This document shows positions 24,052-32,711 of a DNA stretch of 64,000 bases, in pieces; the first letter of the stretch is position 1, and each line of letters begins with the position of its first letter. Source of the DNA: Pseudomonas sp. GM78 (GTDB lineage Bacteria > Pseudomonadota > Gammaproteobacteria > Pseudomonadales > Pseudomonadaceae). The stretch lies in the NCBI RefSeq assembly GCF_000282475.1, contig NZ_AKJF01000076.1:17845-81844 (forward strand), written 5' to 3'. Position numbers and translations under genes: made by a program. The notes beneath the pieces are model-generated. The model worked only from the letters and a program-made list of their open reading frames with translations, was not told where the DNA came from and made no database searches.

Positions 24052-25131
24052 TCAGCCCTGCAGCACCAATGGATCCTCTGAAACAACGATAGGGGAAGAA
24101 AATTTTGACAGCCCGAAAACACGAACCAAGACCCGTCTGTTGTCTTTGATGAAATCGCGACAGTGCAGAGCCCGGGTGTTATTGATGGCCATGGCCGATT
24201 CCTGGGTCAGCGCGTATTCGGCCGGAGTTGCTTCATCCACACCTTGGCAAAGGGCGCTGTAAGCCGTTTTCACAAAGGTCGAGGCGTTGTCATTGACCGA
24301 AAAACGATAGGAGTTAAAGCGGGCTGCGAACCCTACCTTGTCGTCGAACTCCAGAACCGAAACGTTGCGGCCATCTTCCCCTTTGCCACTGACAAAGGAA
24401 TCGCTGCGAGTGAACTGGAAGTTGCCCGTTGTCAGTGCGAGGCAGTTGGTGACGCCAATTTTTTCGAGTATGGGAGGTAGTGGAATGATTCGCGTAGGCT
24501 CCAGGCTCGGGTTCCACAAGGCAGAAAGTATGAGCGACGATGGAGAGGGCGAGTGCCCGTCTTTCGCGTTCACGGCGCACCAGTAAGGCGCCTCTGTATG
24601 CGGGCCAAGCGCAAGGCCGGAATGAGAGCTCAACTCTTTTATTTCTGGCTCTGCATTGATCTTGATGAGTCCGCCACCTTTGAAGTTGGCCACTAATCGA
24701 ACCAGTTTTCCTTCGTTGTCCATGTCATAAGCAAAGGCAGTGTTATCAACCAGCTTCAACAAGATCTGATTGCGGGCGGCGAGACAAAGGACGTCGTAAC
24801 GATTTTCCAGGGATGCCAGGTCTGGCAGTTCATTTGGAGGGCTGACATCGGTGATTTTTTGCAACCCTTCAAAAATCAACACGGAAACGAGACCATCGGA
24901 ATAGGCGCCCAACAGATCGCATTGATGTTGCGAAAACGAAAACTTTAATTCGGTGGTTGCCAGAGACGCTTTGGACTTGGCTCCTGGTGCCTGCGGCCCG
25001 CCGATGGCGGCCAGTTCTTCGACGAGCCTGTGAAGTAGTGCTGACTGCTGAATATCGAAGTTGAAGGTTCTGATTTCTTGTTCAGTAACTATCTTGGCGG
25101 TTTCGACATCTGTTTCGATGGCGTGGGTCAT
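24052..25131 (-). CDS. Probable Fe(II)/2-oxoglutarate-dependent oxygenase (clavaminate synthase-like)
   Basis: A 359-residue protein. The facial triad of the family can be seen: H178 and E180 in LALGPHTEAPYWC (HxE), and H323 in INNTRALHCRDFIKDNRRVL, where the NxRxLHxR pattern and a following Arg (about R333) that binds 2-oxoglutarate match TauD and VioC-type enzymes. HxE rather than HxD is typical of the clavaminate synthase/arginine hydroxylase branch. It probably hydroxylates a small molecule, possibly an amino acid. The ATG at 25131 is divergent from the aldehyde dehydrogenase gene. It probably shares a transcript with the broken TSUP permease downstream. No biosynthetic cluster surrounds it. 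Confidence 0.72.
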   Translation of the reverse strand: MTHAIETDVETAKIVTEQEIRTFNFDIQQSALLHRLVEELAAIGGPQAPGAKSKASLATTELKFSFSQHQCDLLGAYSDGLVSVLIFEGLQKITDVSPPNELPDLASLENRYDVLCLAARNQILLKLVDNTAFAYDMDNEGKLVRLVANFKGGGLIKINAEPEIKELSSHSGLALGPHTEAPYWCAVNAKDGHSPSPSSLILSALWNPSLEPTRIIPLPPILEKIGVTNCLALTTGNFQFTRSDSFVSGKGEDGRNVSVLEFDDKVGFAARFNSYRFSVNDNASTFVKTAYSALCQGVDEATPAEYALTQESAMAINNTRALHCRDFIKDNRRVLVRVFGLSKFSSPIVVSEDPLVLQG

Positions 25132-25404
25132 TGTCTACATCTCGGTTGAGTATCTGCTCCCGGTTTACGGCAGCTACTCTTCCGATTCTGCTCAACTCCA
25201 TGATCAGCGTATGTCATCCATTTCCGTTAAAGCGTACGGAGTCTTCCGACAGGCACGTGAGACGGGTCCAGCCTCTCGACACTACCCAGTTTTTTCTTGG
25301 GAACCGAGCACATTTTTACTATTTTTCCTCGCCGCGAGAGTAGAGCACCATCCTGCGAAACCAATAAAAACTGACCGTATCGGCGGTCGGCATGGGAGTA
25401 GCGT

Positions 25405-26895
25405 GTGCTCGATCTCAACTACTGGCAGCAGCGGGCTGCCCGCCAAACATTCATTGAAAATGCCTTGATCGAAGGGCAGCAGGTCGCGTGCGCCTCGGGT
25501 GCGACGTTCGAGGTGATCAATCCGGCGACCAACCAGCGGCTGGCCTGTGTCGCCGCATGCGGCGAGGAGGAAGTGATCCTTGCGGTGCGTTCGGCTCGCC
25601 GGGCGTTCGAAGAGGGGGAGTGGGCCCGCATGGCCCCTGTCGAGCGCAAGAAGATCCTGATCAAGCTGTCCGAGCTTCTCCTGGCCAACCGCGAGGAGCT
25701 GGCGCTGCTCGACTCGCTGAGCATGGGCAAGCCGGTCATGGATGCCTACAACATCGATGTGCCTGGCGCGGCCAGTGTGTTCGCCTGGTACGGTGAAGCC
25801 CTGGACAAAGTCTACGACCAGGTCGCGCCTACCGCGCGCAATGCCCTCGCCACCATCACTCGCGAGGCCTTGGGAGTGGTTGCCGCCGTGGTGCCCTGGA
25901 ATTTCCCGCTGGACATGGCGGCCTGGAAGCTCGCCCCGGCATTGGCCGCCGGTAATAGCGTGGTTCTCAAGCCCGCCGAGCAGTCGCCATTCTCTGCCTT
26001 GCGCCTGGGTCAACTGGCGCTCGAAGCCGGTATTCCGAAAGGGGTATTGAATGTTGTCCCGGGCCTGGGCGAAAGCGCCGGCAAGGCCCTGGGGCTGCAT
26101 CCGGATGTGGACTGCCTGGTGTTCACCGGCTCGACCCAGGTCGGCAAGTACTTCATGCAGTACTCGGCGCAGTCCAACCTCAAGCAGGTCTGGCTGGAGT
26201 GCGGCGGCAAGAGCCCGAACCTGGTCTTCGAAGATTGCCAGGACCTGGATCTGGCTGCGGAAAAAGCCGCGTTCGGCATTTTCTTCAACCAGGGCGAGGT
26301 CTGCTCGGCCAACTCCCGGCTCTACGTGCAACGGTCTATCCACGATGAGTTCGTCGAGCGCATGATCGCCAAGGCTCGGGACTGGATGCCCGGTGATCCG
26401 CTGAACCCTGAAAGCAGGGCTGGTGCGATCGTGGACAGCGAGCAAGCTGCCCGCATCATGCAGGCGATCGAGCAAGCACGGGGTGAAGGCGCGAAGCTCC
26501 TGGCAGGCGGCGACAGCGTGACGATCAATGGCTCTTCGAACTTCATCCAGCCGACGATTTTCGCTGGCGTGGATAAAAATATGCGCCTGGCGCGAGATGA
26601 GATTTTCGGTCCAGTGTTAGCCATCAGTGCCTTCGACTCCGAAGAGGAGGCTATCCAGTTGGCCAACGACAGCATCTACGGTCTCGCCGCGTCAGTCTGG
26701 AGCGATGACCTGAACCGCGCTCATCGTGTGGCCCGGGCATTGAAGGCCGGGACTGTCTCGGTCAACACCACGGATGCACTGGATGTCGCCATTCCTTTCG
26801 GTGGTGGCAAGCAGTCCGGCTTCGGGCGCGACCTTTCCCTGCATGCGTTCGACAAGTATACGCAACTTAAAACCACCTGGTTCCAGCTCCGTTAA
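25405..26895 (+). CDS. Aldehyde dehydrogenase (PuuC/KauB-like)
   Basis: A 496-residue NAD(P)-dependent aldehyde dehydrogenase. The catalytic pair is E265 (WLECGGKSPN) and C300 (NQGEVCSAN). The VVPWNFPLDMAAWKLAPALA segment and GSTQVGKYF (cofactor region) are standard, and the N-terminus YWQQRAARQTFIENALIEGQ resembles PuuC/KauB, which oxidise gamma-glutamyl-aminobutyraldehyde or 4-guanidinobutyraldehyde. The start is GTG at 25405 with GGGAG upstream. It leads the cassette with a LuxR-type regulator, an aminotransferase and an amine permease, fitting oxidation of the aldehyde made by the transaminase. Confidence 0.92.
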   Translation: MLDLNYWQQRAARQTFIENALIEGQQVACASGATFEVINPATNQRLACVAACGEEEVILAVRSARRAFEEGEWARMAPVERKKILIKLSELLLANREELALLDSLSMGKPVMDAYNIDVPGAASVFAWYGEALDKVYDQVAPTARNALATITREALGVVAAVVPWNFPLDMAAWKLAPALAAGNSVVLKPAEQSPFSALRLGQLALEAGIPKGVLNVVPGLGESAGKALGLHPDVDCLVFTGSTQVGKYFMQYSAQSNLKQVWLECGGKSPNLVFEDCQDLDLAAEKAAFGIFFNQGEVCSANSRLYVQRSIHDEFVERMIAKARDWMPGDPLNPESRAGAIVDSEQAARIMQAIEQARGEGAKLLAGGDSVTINGSSNFIQPTIFAGVDKNMRLARDEIFGPVLAISAFDSEEEAIQLANDSIYGLAASVWSDDLNRAHRVARALKAGTVSVNTTDALDVAIPFGGGKQSGFGRDLSLHAFDKYTQLKTTWFQLR

Positions 26896-27131
26896 CGTCG
26901 CTTCCGTCGGCCACGTCGCAAGGCGTGGCAGGGAAAAACCATCTGCACGCACTCCCCGGAGTGGCGTGCTTTTCCTGCTTGTGGGGCAGCTGGGGCGATC
27001 ATCCGACACCCTTTGGTCGACTCACCCTAACGGGTGATATCGGCACTTTTGCGAGCGTGGGAACATCATTTCAACCCCGGCACCAGTAAACCTTGTGTCG
27101 CTCCCAACCGTTCTTTTGGCGAGTCTTTGAA

Positions 27132-27971
27132 GTGGAAAACGACCGGTTTGTTTCTGCGCAATGGTTCGAACAGATGGCCAAGGTGACCGAGAGTATCGGT
27201 CAACCGGGATTCACCGCGACGCTGTTCGAAACCCTGGGCTGTATCTGGCCCATCCAGGCGACGACGCTGTACCAGTATCCGCATGGCGGCATGCCCAGCG
27301 CGCTGTTCGAGCTTGATGGGCCGTGGCTGCCGCAAGGCAATGTGCGCCAGTACCTGTCCGGGTTCTATCTGCTCGACCCGTTCTACGGTGCCTGTGTGGA
27401 AGGTTTCAGCTCCGGTTGCTACGACCTCGCCGAGGTCGCTCCCGACCACTTCGAACTTAGCGAGTACTACCAGTCGTTCTATCGGCACTCGCACCTGCAG
27501 GATGAATTGAACTACATCCTGCAGTTGTCTCCCGGGCTGAGCCTAGCGGTCTCACTGGCGTTCACGGAAAAACTGGACGCCGCCACGACACAGCAGTTCA
27601 AGTGCATCGCCCCCTGGGTCCTGACCTTGCTGAAAAAGCATTTTGTCGGCCTGGACACGCGCGGCGTCCGCTTCGAAAACCTGCTGGAGCAGCGCATCCA
27701 CTCGGCACTGGATAACTTCGGCTCGTCGATCCTGACCGAGCGCGAATGCCGAATCGCCCAACTGATCCTGCGTGGCCATTCGACCCGCTCCCTGGCCGAG
27801 CGCCTCGGGGTTTCGGAGGACACCATCAAGTCTCACCGCAAGAACGTCTACTGCAAGCTCGATATCGGCACGCAATCGGAGTTGTTCTCACTGTTCATCG
27901 ATTCGTTGGCCGAAGCCCAGGGCGTGCTCAGCAAAGACCCGCTTGAAAGCTACATGAGCAAGAGCCGCTGA
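27132..27971 (+). CDS. LuxR-type transcriptional regulator
   Basis: A 279-residue protein with a LuxR/FixJ helix-turn-helix at the C-terminus: ILTERECRIAQLILRGHSTRSLAERLGVSEDTIKSHRKNVYCKL spans about residues 202-245. The N-terminal 190 residues have aromatic-rich stretches (YLSGFYLLDPFYG, YYQSFYRHSHLQDELNY) and no receiver or autoinducer-binding signature, so it may sense a small ligand of the pathway. The GTG at 27132 (VENDRFVSAQWFEQM) was chosen; the open frame extends 13 codons up without a clear ribosome binding site. It sits between the aldehyde dehydrogenase and aminotransferase genes, on the same strand, and probably controls them. Confidence 0.85.
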   Translation: MENDRFVSAQWFEQMAKVTESIGQPGFTATLFETLGCIWPIQATTLYQYPHGGMPSALFELDGPWLPQGNVRQYLSGFYLLDPFYGACVEGFSSGCYDLAEVAPDHFELSEYYQSFYRHSHLQDELNYILQLSPGLSLAVSLAFTEKLDAATTQQFKCIAPWVLTLLKKHFVGLDTRGVRFENLLEQRIHSALDNFGSSILTERECRIAQLILRGHSTRSLAERLGVSEDTIKSHRKNVYCKLDIGTQSELFSLFIDSLAEAQGVLSKDPLESYMSKSR

Positions 27972-28019
27972 GCGGACTTGCTACCCCTCGCGTGACTACC
28001 AACAAAAGAGAAAAAAGCC

Positions 28020-29402
28020 ATGAATGCACCCTTCGAACCGAAACGGCAGACTCAGGATTATCAGAAGTCCGATGCAGCCCACCATATCCACGCGTTCGTG
28101 GATCAAAAGGCGCTCAATGCCGAAGGTCCTCGAGTGATGGTACGCGGCGAGAGACTGTATCTCTGGGACAACGACGACAAGCGTTACCTGGACGGCATGT
28201 CGGGGCTGTGGTGCACCCAGCTCGGCTATGGTCGCAAGGACCTGACCGCCGCGGCTGCTGCGCAGATGGACCAGTTGCCGTACTACAACATGTTCTTCCA
28301 CACCACCCACCCAGCGGTGATCGAGCTGTCCGAGTTGCTGTTCAGCCTCCTGCCGGGCCACTACAGCCACGTCATCTACACCAACTCCGGCTCCGAAGCG
28401 AACGAGGTGCTGATCCGTACCGTTCGCCGTTACTGGCAGGTCGTCGGCAAGCCACAGAAGAAGATCATGATCGGCCGCTGGAACGGCTATCACGGCTCGA
28501 CCCTGGCGGCCACTGCGCTGGGCGGGATGAAGTTCATGCACGAGATGGGCGGCCCCATTCCGGACGTCGCGCACATCGATGAGCCTTACTGGTTTGCCCA
28601 GGGTGGCGAGCTGACCCCGGCCGAGTTCGGTCGTCGCTGTGCCTTGCAGCTGGAAGAGAAGATTCTTGAACTGGGCGCCGAAAATGTCGCGGGCTTTATC
28701 GCCGAGCCTTTCCAGGGCGCTGGCGGCATGATTTTCCCGCCTGAGAGCTACTGGCCGGAAATCCAGCGCATCTGCCGCCAATACGATGTGCTGCTGTGTG
28801 CCGATGAAGTGATCGGCGGCTTCGGTCGCACGGGCGAGTGGTTCGCCCACCAGTACTTCGGTTTCGAGCCGGACACCCTGTCGATTGCCAAAGGCCTGAC
28901 CTCCGGTTACGTGCCGATGGGTGGCCTGGTGCTGGGCAAGCGCATTGCCGATGCGCTGGTGGAGCAGGGCGGCGTCTTCGCCCACGGCCTGACTTATTCC
29001 GGACACCCGGTAGCGGCCGCGGTGGCGCTCGCCAACCTCAAGGCACTGCGTGATGAAGGCATCGTGCGCCAGGTGAAAGAGGATACCGGGCCGTACTTGC
29101 AGCAGATTCTGCGCGAGGTGTTCGGCAACCACCCAATGATCGGCGAGATCCAGGGCGCGGGCCTGGTCGCGGCCTTGCAGTTCGCCGAGGACAAGACTAC
29201 GCGCAAGCGCTTCGCCAACGAAAATGACCTGGCCTGGCAATGCCGCACCTTTGGTTTCGAAGAGGGCGTGATCATTCGCTCGACCCTGGGCCGCATGATC
29301 ATGGCGCCGGCACTTGTGGCAACGCGTGCCGAGCTGGACGAGCTGGTTGAAAAGACCCGCATCGCGGTCGACCGCACTGCACGGCTCGCGGGAAAGCTCT
29401 GA
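28020..29402 (+). CDS. Class III PLP-dependent aminotransferase (SpuC-like)
   Basis: A 460-residue omega-aminotransferase. NSGSEANE (about 122-129) binds the cofactor phosphate, D262 (LLCADEVIGGFGRTG) contacts the pyridine nitrogen, and K291 (LSIAKGLTSGY) is the Schiff-base Lys. The opening DAAHHIHAFVDQKALNAEGP and GLWCTQLGYGRKDL resemble the putrescine/diamine:pyruvate aminotransferase group, which also includes beta-alanine:pyruvate enzymes. It follows the LuxR-type gene by 48 nt. The product aldehyde would be oxidised by the dehydrogenase upstream. The exact amine is not fixed by sequence. Confidence 0.9.
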   Translation: MNAPFEPKRQTQDYQKSDAAHHIHAFVDQKALNAEGPRVMVRGERLYLWDNDDKRYLDGMSGLWCTQLGYGRKDLTAAAAAQMDQLPYYNMFFHTTHPAVIELSELLFSLLPGHYSHVIYTNSGSEANEVLIRTVRRYWQVVGKPQKKIMIGRWNGYHGSTLAATALGGMKFMHEMGGPIPDVAHIDEPYWFAQGGELTPAEFGRRCALQLEEKILELGAENVAGFIAEPFQGAGGMIFPPESYWPEIQRICRQYDVLLCADEVIGGFGRTGEWFAHQYFGFEPDTLSIAKGLTSGYVPMGGLVLGKRIADALVEQGGVFAHGLTYSGHPVAAAVALANLKALRDEGIVRQVKEDTGPYLQQILREVFGNHPMIGEIQGAGLVAALQFAEDKTTRKRFANENDLAWQCRTFGFEEGVIIRSTLGRMIMAPALVATRAELDELVEKTRIAVDRTARLAGKL

Positions 29403-29585
29403 AGTCATCTGTGGGCCAACCCATGCACGGGGTGGTGATCGACAGCGTTTCATCGCCCTGCATGCATATCGATTGAACTGAGGCTGCCGGAAATCGGGCA
29501 GCCCACCCTTCAGCAGATCATTCACTAACGGTATCCGTTCTTCGGAAATCGCAGCGTCCTGCATTCAAATTTTTAGGAGTCAGCA

Positions 29586-30959
29586 ATGATTACAACAACA
29601 AGCGTGGCCGATACTCCTTCCCATCATTCCCCGGCGGATTCGCCTGGCAAGTTTCGACAATCCCTCGGGCTTACCGGGCTGGTCCTCTTCGGTCTGGCAT
29701 ACATGGTCCCGCTGGCGGTGTTCACCACCTATGGCCTGGTGACCCAGATGACCAAGGGTCACCTGCCTACCGCCTACCTGCTGACCCTCGCCGCCATGCT
29801 GCTGACCGCCTACAGCTACGGACGCATGGTGCAGGCGCATCCGTATTCGGGATCGGTGTATTCCTATACGCGAAAGGCCTTCGGTACCTACTTCGGCTTT
29901 ATGGCCGGCTGGACCTTATTGCTGGACTATATCTTCCTGCCGCTGCTCAGTTATCTGCTGATCGGCATCTACATGTCTGAGTACTTCCCCGCGGTTCCCG
30001 CTGCGGTGTGGGTGGTCGGCTCCATTGCGCTGGTGACCTTCCTCAACCTGATCGGTATCGAATCCATCACCCGGGTCAACTTGCTGCTCGTGGTTGTCCA
30101 GTTGGTCTTCATCGTGGTGTTCGTTGCCTTGTCGATCCACAACCTGGGGGATCAGTCTGAGCCGGTTTCGCTGCTCGCACCTTTCCACCATGAGGGCTTC
30201 AGCGTCCCGCTGATCATGACCGGCGCGGCGGTCCTCTGCCTGTCCTTCCTCGGCTTCGACGCTGTGTCGACCATGGCTGAGGAGACACCCAACCCGCGGC
30301 GCCTCATCCCCCTCGCCATCATGGTGGTGAGCCTGCTCGGTGGCCTGCTGTTTGTGCTCGTTTCGTATTTCGCGCAAATGGTTTATCCGGAATGGAACAC
30401 CTTTGCCGACCCGGACTCTGCGTCGCTGGACGTCATGCGCCGCGTGGGGGGTGAATTGCTGGTGACCGCCTTTACCGCCACCTACGTGGCCGGATGTTTT
30501 GCCTCGGCGATGGTCTCCCAGGCCAGCGTCTCCCGGGTGCTGTTCGCCATGGGCCGCGACGGCGCGCTGCCCCGTGTGTTCGGCAGGCTGGTCTCTAAGA
30601 AGCGGGTGCCGGCCACCGCGATCATGCTGGTCAGTCTGTTCTCGCTAATTGCGCTGTTCATCACCCTGGATACCGTTGCCAACATGATCAGCTTCGGTGC
30701 GCTCTTCGCGTTCTCGGCGGTGAACCTGGCAGTCATCAAGCATTACCTGGTCGACCAGAAGCTGCGCGGCCTGCGCAATGGCCTGATCTACGGTGCGGTA
30801 CCGGCCCTGGGGTTCCTCAGCACAATCTGGCTGTGGACTAGCCTGTCCAGCATGTCATTCATGATTGGCCTGTGCTGGATGGGCCTGGGGCTCGTATGTT
30901 TGCTGGGCGTTACCCGTGGGTTTCGAATGAAGCTGCCGGAGTTGCAGATGGCGGAGTGA
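29586..30959 (+). CDS. Amine/putrescine importer-like APC permease
   Basis: A 457-residue inner-membrane permease of the amino acid-polyamine-organocation superfamily with 12 predicted helices. LGLTGLVLFGLAYMVPLAVF is helix 1 in the PuuP/YjdE-type pattern, and YSYTRKAFGTYFGFMAGWTL and FLGFDAVSTMAEETPNPRRL are family hallmarks. It lies 183 nt after the aminotransferase, with TTAGGAGTC before the ATG. Import of the amine used by the cassette is inferred from position and from resemblance to the putrescine importer. Confidence 0.88.
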   Translation: MITTTSVADTPSHHSPADSPGKFRQSLGLTGLVLFGLAYMVPLAVFTTYGLVTQMTKGHLPTAYLLTLAAMLLTAYSYGRMVQAHPYSGSVYSYTRKAFGTYFGFMAGWTLLLDYIFLPLLSYLLIGIYMSEYFPAVPAAVWVVGSIALVTFLNLIGIESITRVNLLLVVVQLVFIVVFVALSIHNLGDQSEPVSLLAPFHHEGFSVPLIMTGAAVLCLSFLGFDAVSTMAEETPNPRRLIPLAIMVVSLLGGLLFVLVSYFAQMVYPEWNTFADPDSASLDVMRRVGGELLVTAFTATYVAGCFASAMVSQASVSRVLFAMGRDGALPRVFGRLVSKKRVPATAIMLVSLFSLIALFITLDTVANMISFGALFAFSAVNLAVIKHYLVDQKLRGLRNGLIYGAVPALGFLSTIWLWTSLSSMSFMIGLCWMGLGLVCLLGVTRGFRMKLPELQMAE

Positions 30960-31126
30960 TCAGTGGTATGACACTGCGCAGCGTTTCCGGCCGCTGAGGC
31001 GGGGACGCCCCCTGTGATCGCCCACCAGGCTTTCACGGGGGGCTTATCGCGGGCAAGCAGATTTCCAGATCGAGCGGGATCTGCTCACATGGGTTTGGGC
31101 TTGGAAGGGAACGAAGCGTAGAAAGC

Positions 31127-31155
31127 AAAAAACCCGCACTAGGCGGGTTTTTTGT
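31127..31155. terminator. Terminator near tRNA-Phe
   Basis: AAAAAACCCGC and GCGGGTTTTTT pair around ACTAG, with A/T tracts on both sides, so it can act in either direction. It ends transcription of tRNA-Phe on the minus strand and of the permease operon on the plus strand. Confidence 0.85.
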
Positions 31156-31195
31156 GTGCTTTCAGGTGTGCTTGGCATCACCTGAAAACGAAAGG

Positions 31196-31271
31196 TGGTG
31201 CCCAGAGACGGAATCGAACCGCCGACACGGGGATTTTCAATCCCCTGCTCTACCGACTGAGCTATCTGGGC
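31196..31271 (-). tRNA. tRNA-Phe (anticodon GAA)
   Basis: A 76-nt cloverleaf on the minus strand: acceptor GCCCAGA / TCTGGGC, D arm GCTCAGTCGGTAGAGC, anticodon arm GGGGATTGAAAATCCCC with anticodon GAA, T arm with GGTTCGATTCC and an encoded CCA end. Confidence 0.97.
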
Positions 31272-31374
31272 AACGGGGCGCATTAAACGGGTTTTTCAGG
31301 GGGTCGTCAAGCAAGTTATCAAAAAAAATTTAATTATTACCGTCGCTTACGATCCGACCCCCGATTTTACGGGC

Positions 31375-31647
31375 TTACTCGGCAGGCGGCACGTAGCCTT
31401 CGGCCTTGGCGTAATCCTCGCCGGAGAAGTACTTGTCCATCTCGCCCTGAAGATATTTACGGTCTTCGGCGTTCATCATGTTCAAGCGCTTTTCGTTGAT
31501 CAGCAGGGTCTGGTGTTTTTGCCAGTCGGCCCAGGCCTTGGCCGAGACGTGGTCAAAAATGTCCTGGCCTTTGGCGCCCGGGAATGGAGCGCGCTCCAGG
31601 GCGGGCAATTCTTCTTTGTACTTGCGGCACATGATGGTGCGGGTCAT
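31375..31647 (-). CDS. yggX: Iron trafficking/oxidative damage protection protein
   Basis: A 90-residue protein starting [20 protein letters not shown], the conserved YggX opening with Cys7. [20 protein letters not shown] and [10 protein letters not shown] complete the family pattern. YggX proteins protect Fe-S enzymes from superoxide damage and move iron. The gene overlaps the mutY stop by 4 nt and is the third gene of asmA-mutY-yggX; the mutY-yggX pair is conserved across Gammaproteobacteria. Confidence 0.96.
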   Translation of the reverse strand: MTRTIMCRKYKEELPALERAPFPGAKGQDIFDHVSAKAWADWQKHQTLLINEKRLNMMNAEDRKYLQGEMDKYFSGEDYAKAEGYVPPAE

Positions 31648-32711
31648 GACGACTCTCCTGCGTTCAATACGGCGGCCGCGCGTTCGAGCAAGGTCTTGAC
31701 CGGGGCGGCAAGGCCCAGGCGCGGCGGGGTGGCGAGGTTATACCAGAGCCAGTCGGCCTCGGCCACGTGATGGCCAGCCTCCTGGACCTGAACCAGCCAG
31801 GGTTCGATGGATAACTGGAAATGGCTGAAGGTGTGCACCAGGCTCGGCAGTGCCTGCGGGTTGCCCAGCGCCAGCGAGTGCTGCGAGGCGAGGTGTTGCA
31901 GGTCGTCGAGGTCATCGAGTTCCGGCAAGCTCCATAAACCGCCCCAAAGGCCCGTGGAAGGGCGGCGATAAAGCAGGATCGCACCTTCTGCATTGGCGAG
32001 CATCGGCATGAGCGTGCGCTTCTGAGGGATGGCTTTGCGCGGCTTGGGAATCGGGTAGCGGGTTTCCAGGCCGAGCATGTGCGCTTCACAGCCCTTTTCC
32101 AGCGGGCAGAGCAGGCAGCTCGGCTTGCTGCGGGTGCAGAGCGTGGCGCCCAGGTCCATCATTGCCTGGGTGTAGGCGTTGACCCGATCGTGCGGGGTAA
32201 AACGCTCAGCGTTCGCCCAAAGCTGTTTGGCGACCTTCGGCTCGCCCGGGTATCCCTCTTGTGCGGTAAAGCGCGCCAGCACGCGCTTGACGTTGCCGTC
32301 GAGGATGGGCGCGCGCAGGCCCATGCTGATGCTGGCGATCGCGCCGGCCGTGGACAGGCCGATGCCGGGCAGGTCGGTGAGTTTTTCCACGTCCCGGGGA
32401 AACTCACCGCCGTACTGCTCGACGACGATCTTCGCGGTCTTCTGCAAATTGCGCGCGCGGGTGTAGTACCCCAGGCCCGTCCACAGGTGCAGCACTTCAT
32501 CTTCGGGCGCCGCCGCCAGGGCTTCGACCGTCGGCAGTGAAGCCATGAACCGGTCGAAGTAATTCAGCACGGTGCTGACCTGGGTTTGCTGCAACATGAT
32601 TTCCGAGACCCACACCCGATAGGGGGTGATGCCTTGTTGCCAGGGCAAATCGTGGCGGCCGTGGCGGTCGAACCAGTCCAGCACCGCCGTTGAAAACTGC
32701 TCGGCTTTCAT
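31644..32711 (-). CDS. mutY: A/G-specific adenine DNA glycosylase
   Basis: A 355-residue base-excision repair enzyme that removes adenine opposite 8-oxoG. The helix-hairpin-helix is [15 protein letters not shown], catalytic E37 is in [11 protein letters not shown], and the second catalytic Asp is in [13 protein letters not shown]. The four-Cys [4Fe-4S] loop is [17 protein letters not shown]. The C-terminal NUDIX-like domain (about 230-355) recognises 8-oxoG. The ATG at 32711 overlaps the asmA stop (ATGA); a longer frame upstream is asmA read in another frame. Confidence 0.97.
   Translation of the reverse strand: MKAEQFSTAVLDWFDRHGRHDLPWQQGITPYRVWVSEIMLQQTQVSTVLNYFDRFMASLPTVEALAAAPEDEVLHLWTGLGYYTRARNLQKTAKIVVEQYGGEFPRDVEKLTDLPGIGLSTAGAIASISMGLRAPILDGNVKRVLARFTAQEGYPGEPKVAKQLWANAERFTPHDRVNAYTQAMMDLGATLCTRSKPSCLLCPLEKGCEAHMLGLETRYPIPKPRKAIPQKRTLMPMLANAEGAILLYRRPSTGLWGGLWSLPELDDLDDLQHLASQHSLALGNPQALPSLVHTFSHFQLSIEPWLVQVQEAGHHVAEADWLWYNLATPPRLGLAAPVKTLLERAAAVLNAGESS

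Noticed and set aside
30960-31080. Partial REP-like sequence (TCGCGGGCAAGCAGAT) downstream of the amine permease
   Set aside because: Only one degraded half is visible, with no inverted partner, so it is not listed as a REP pair.
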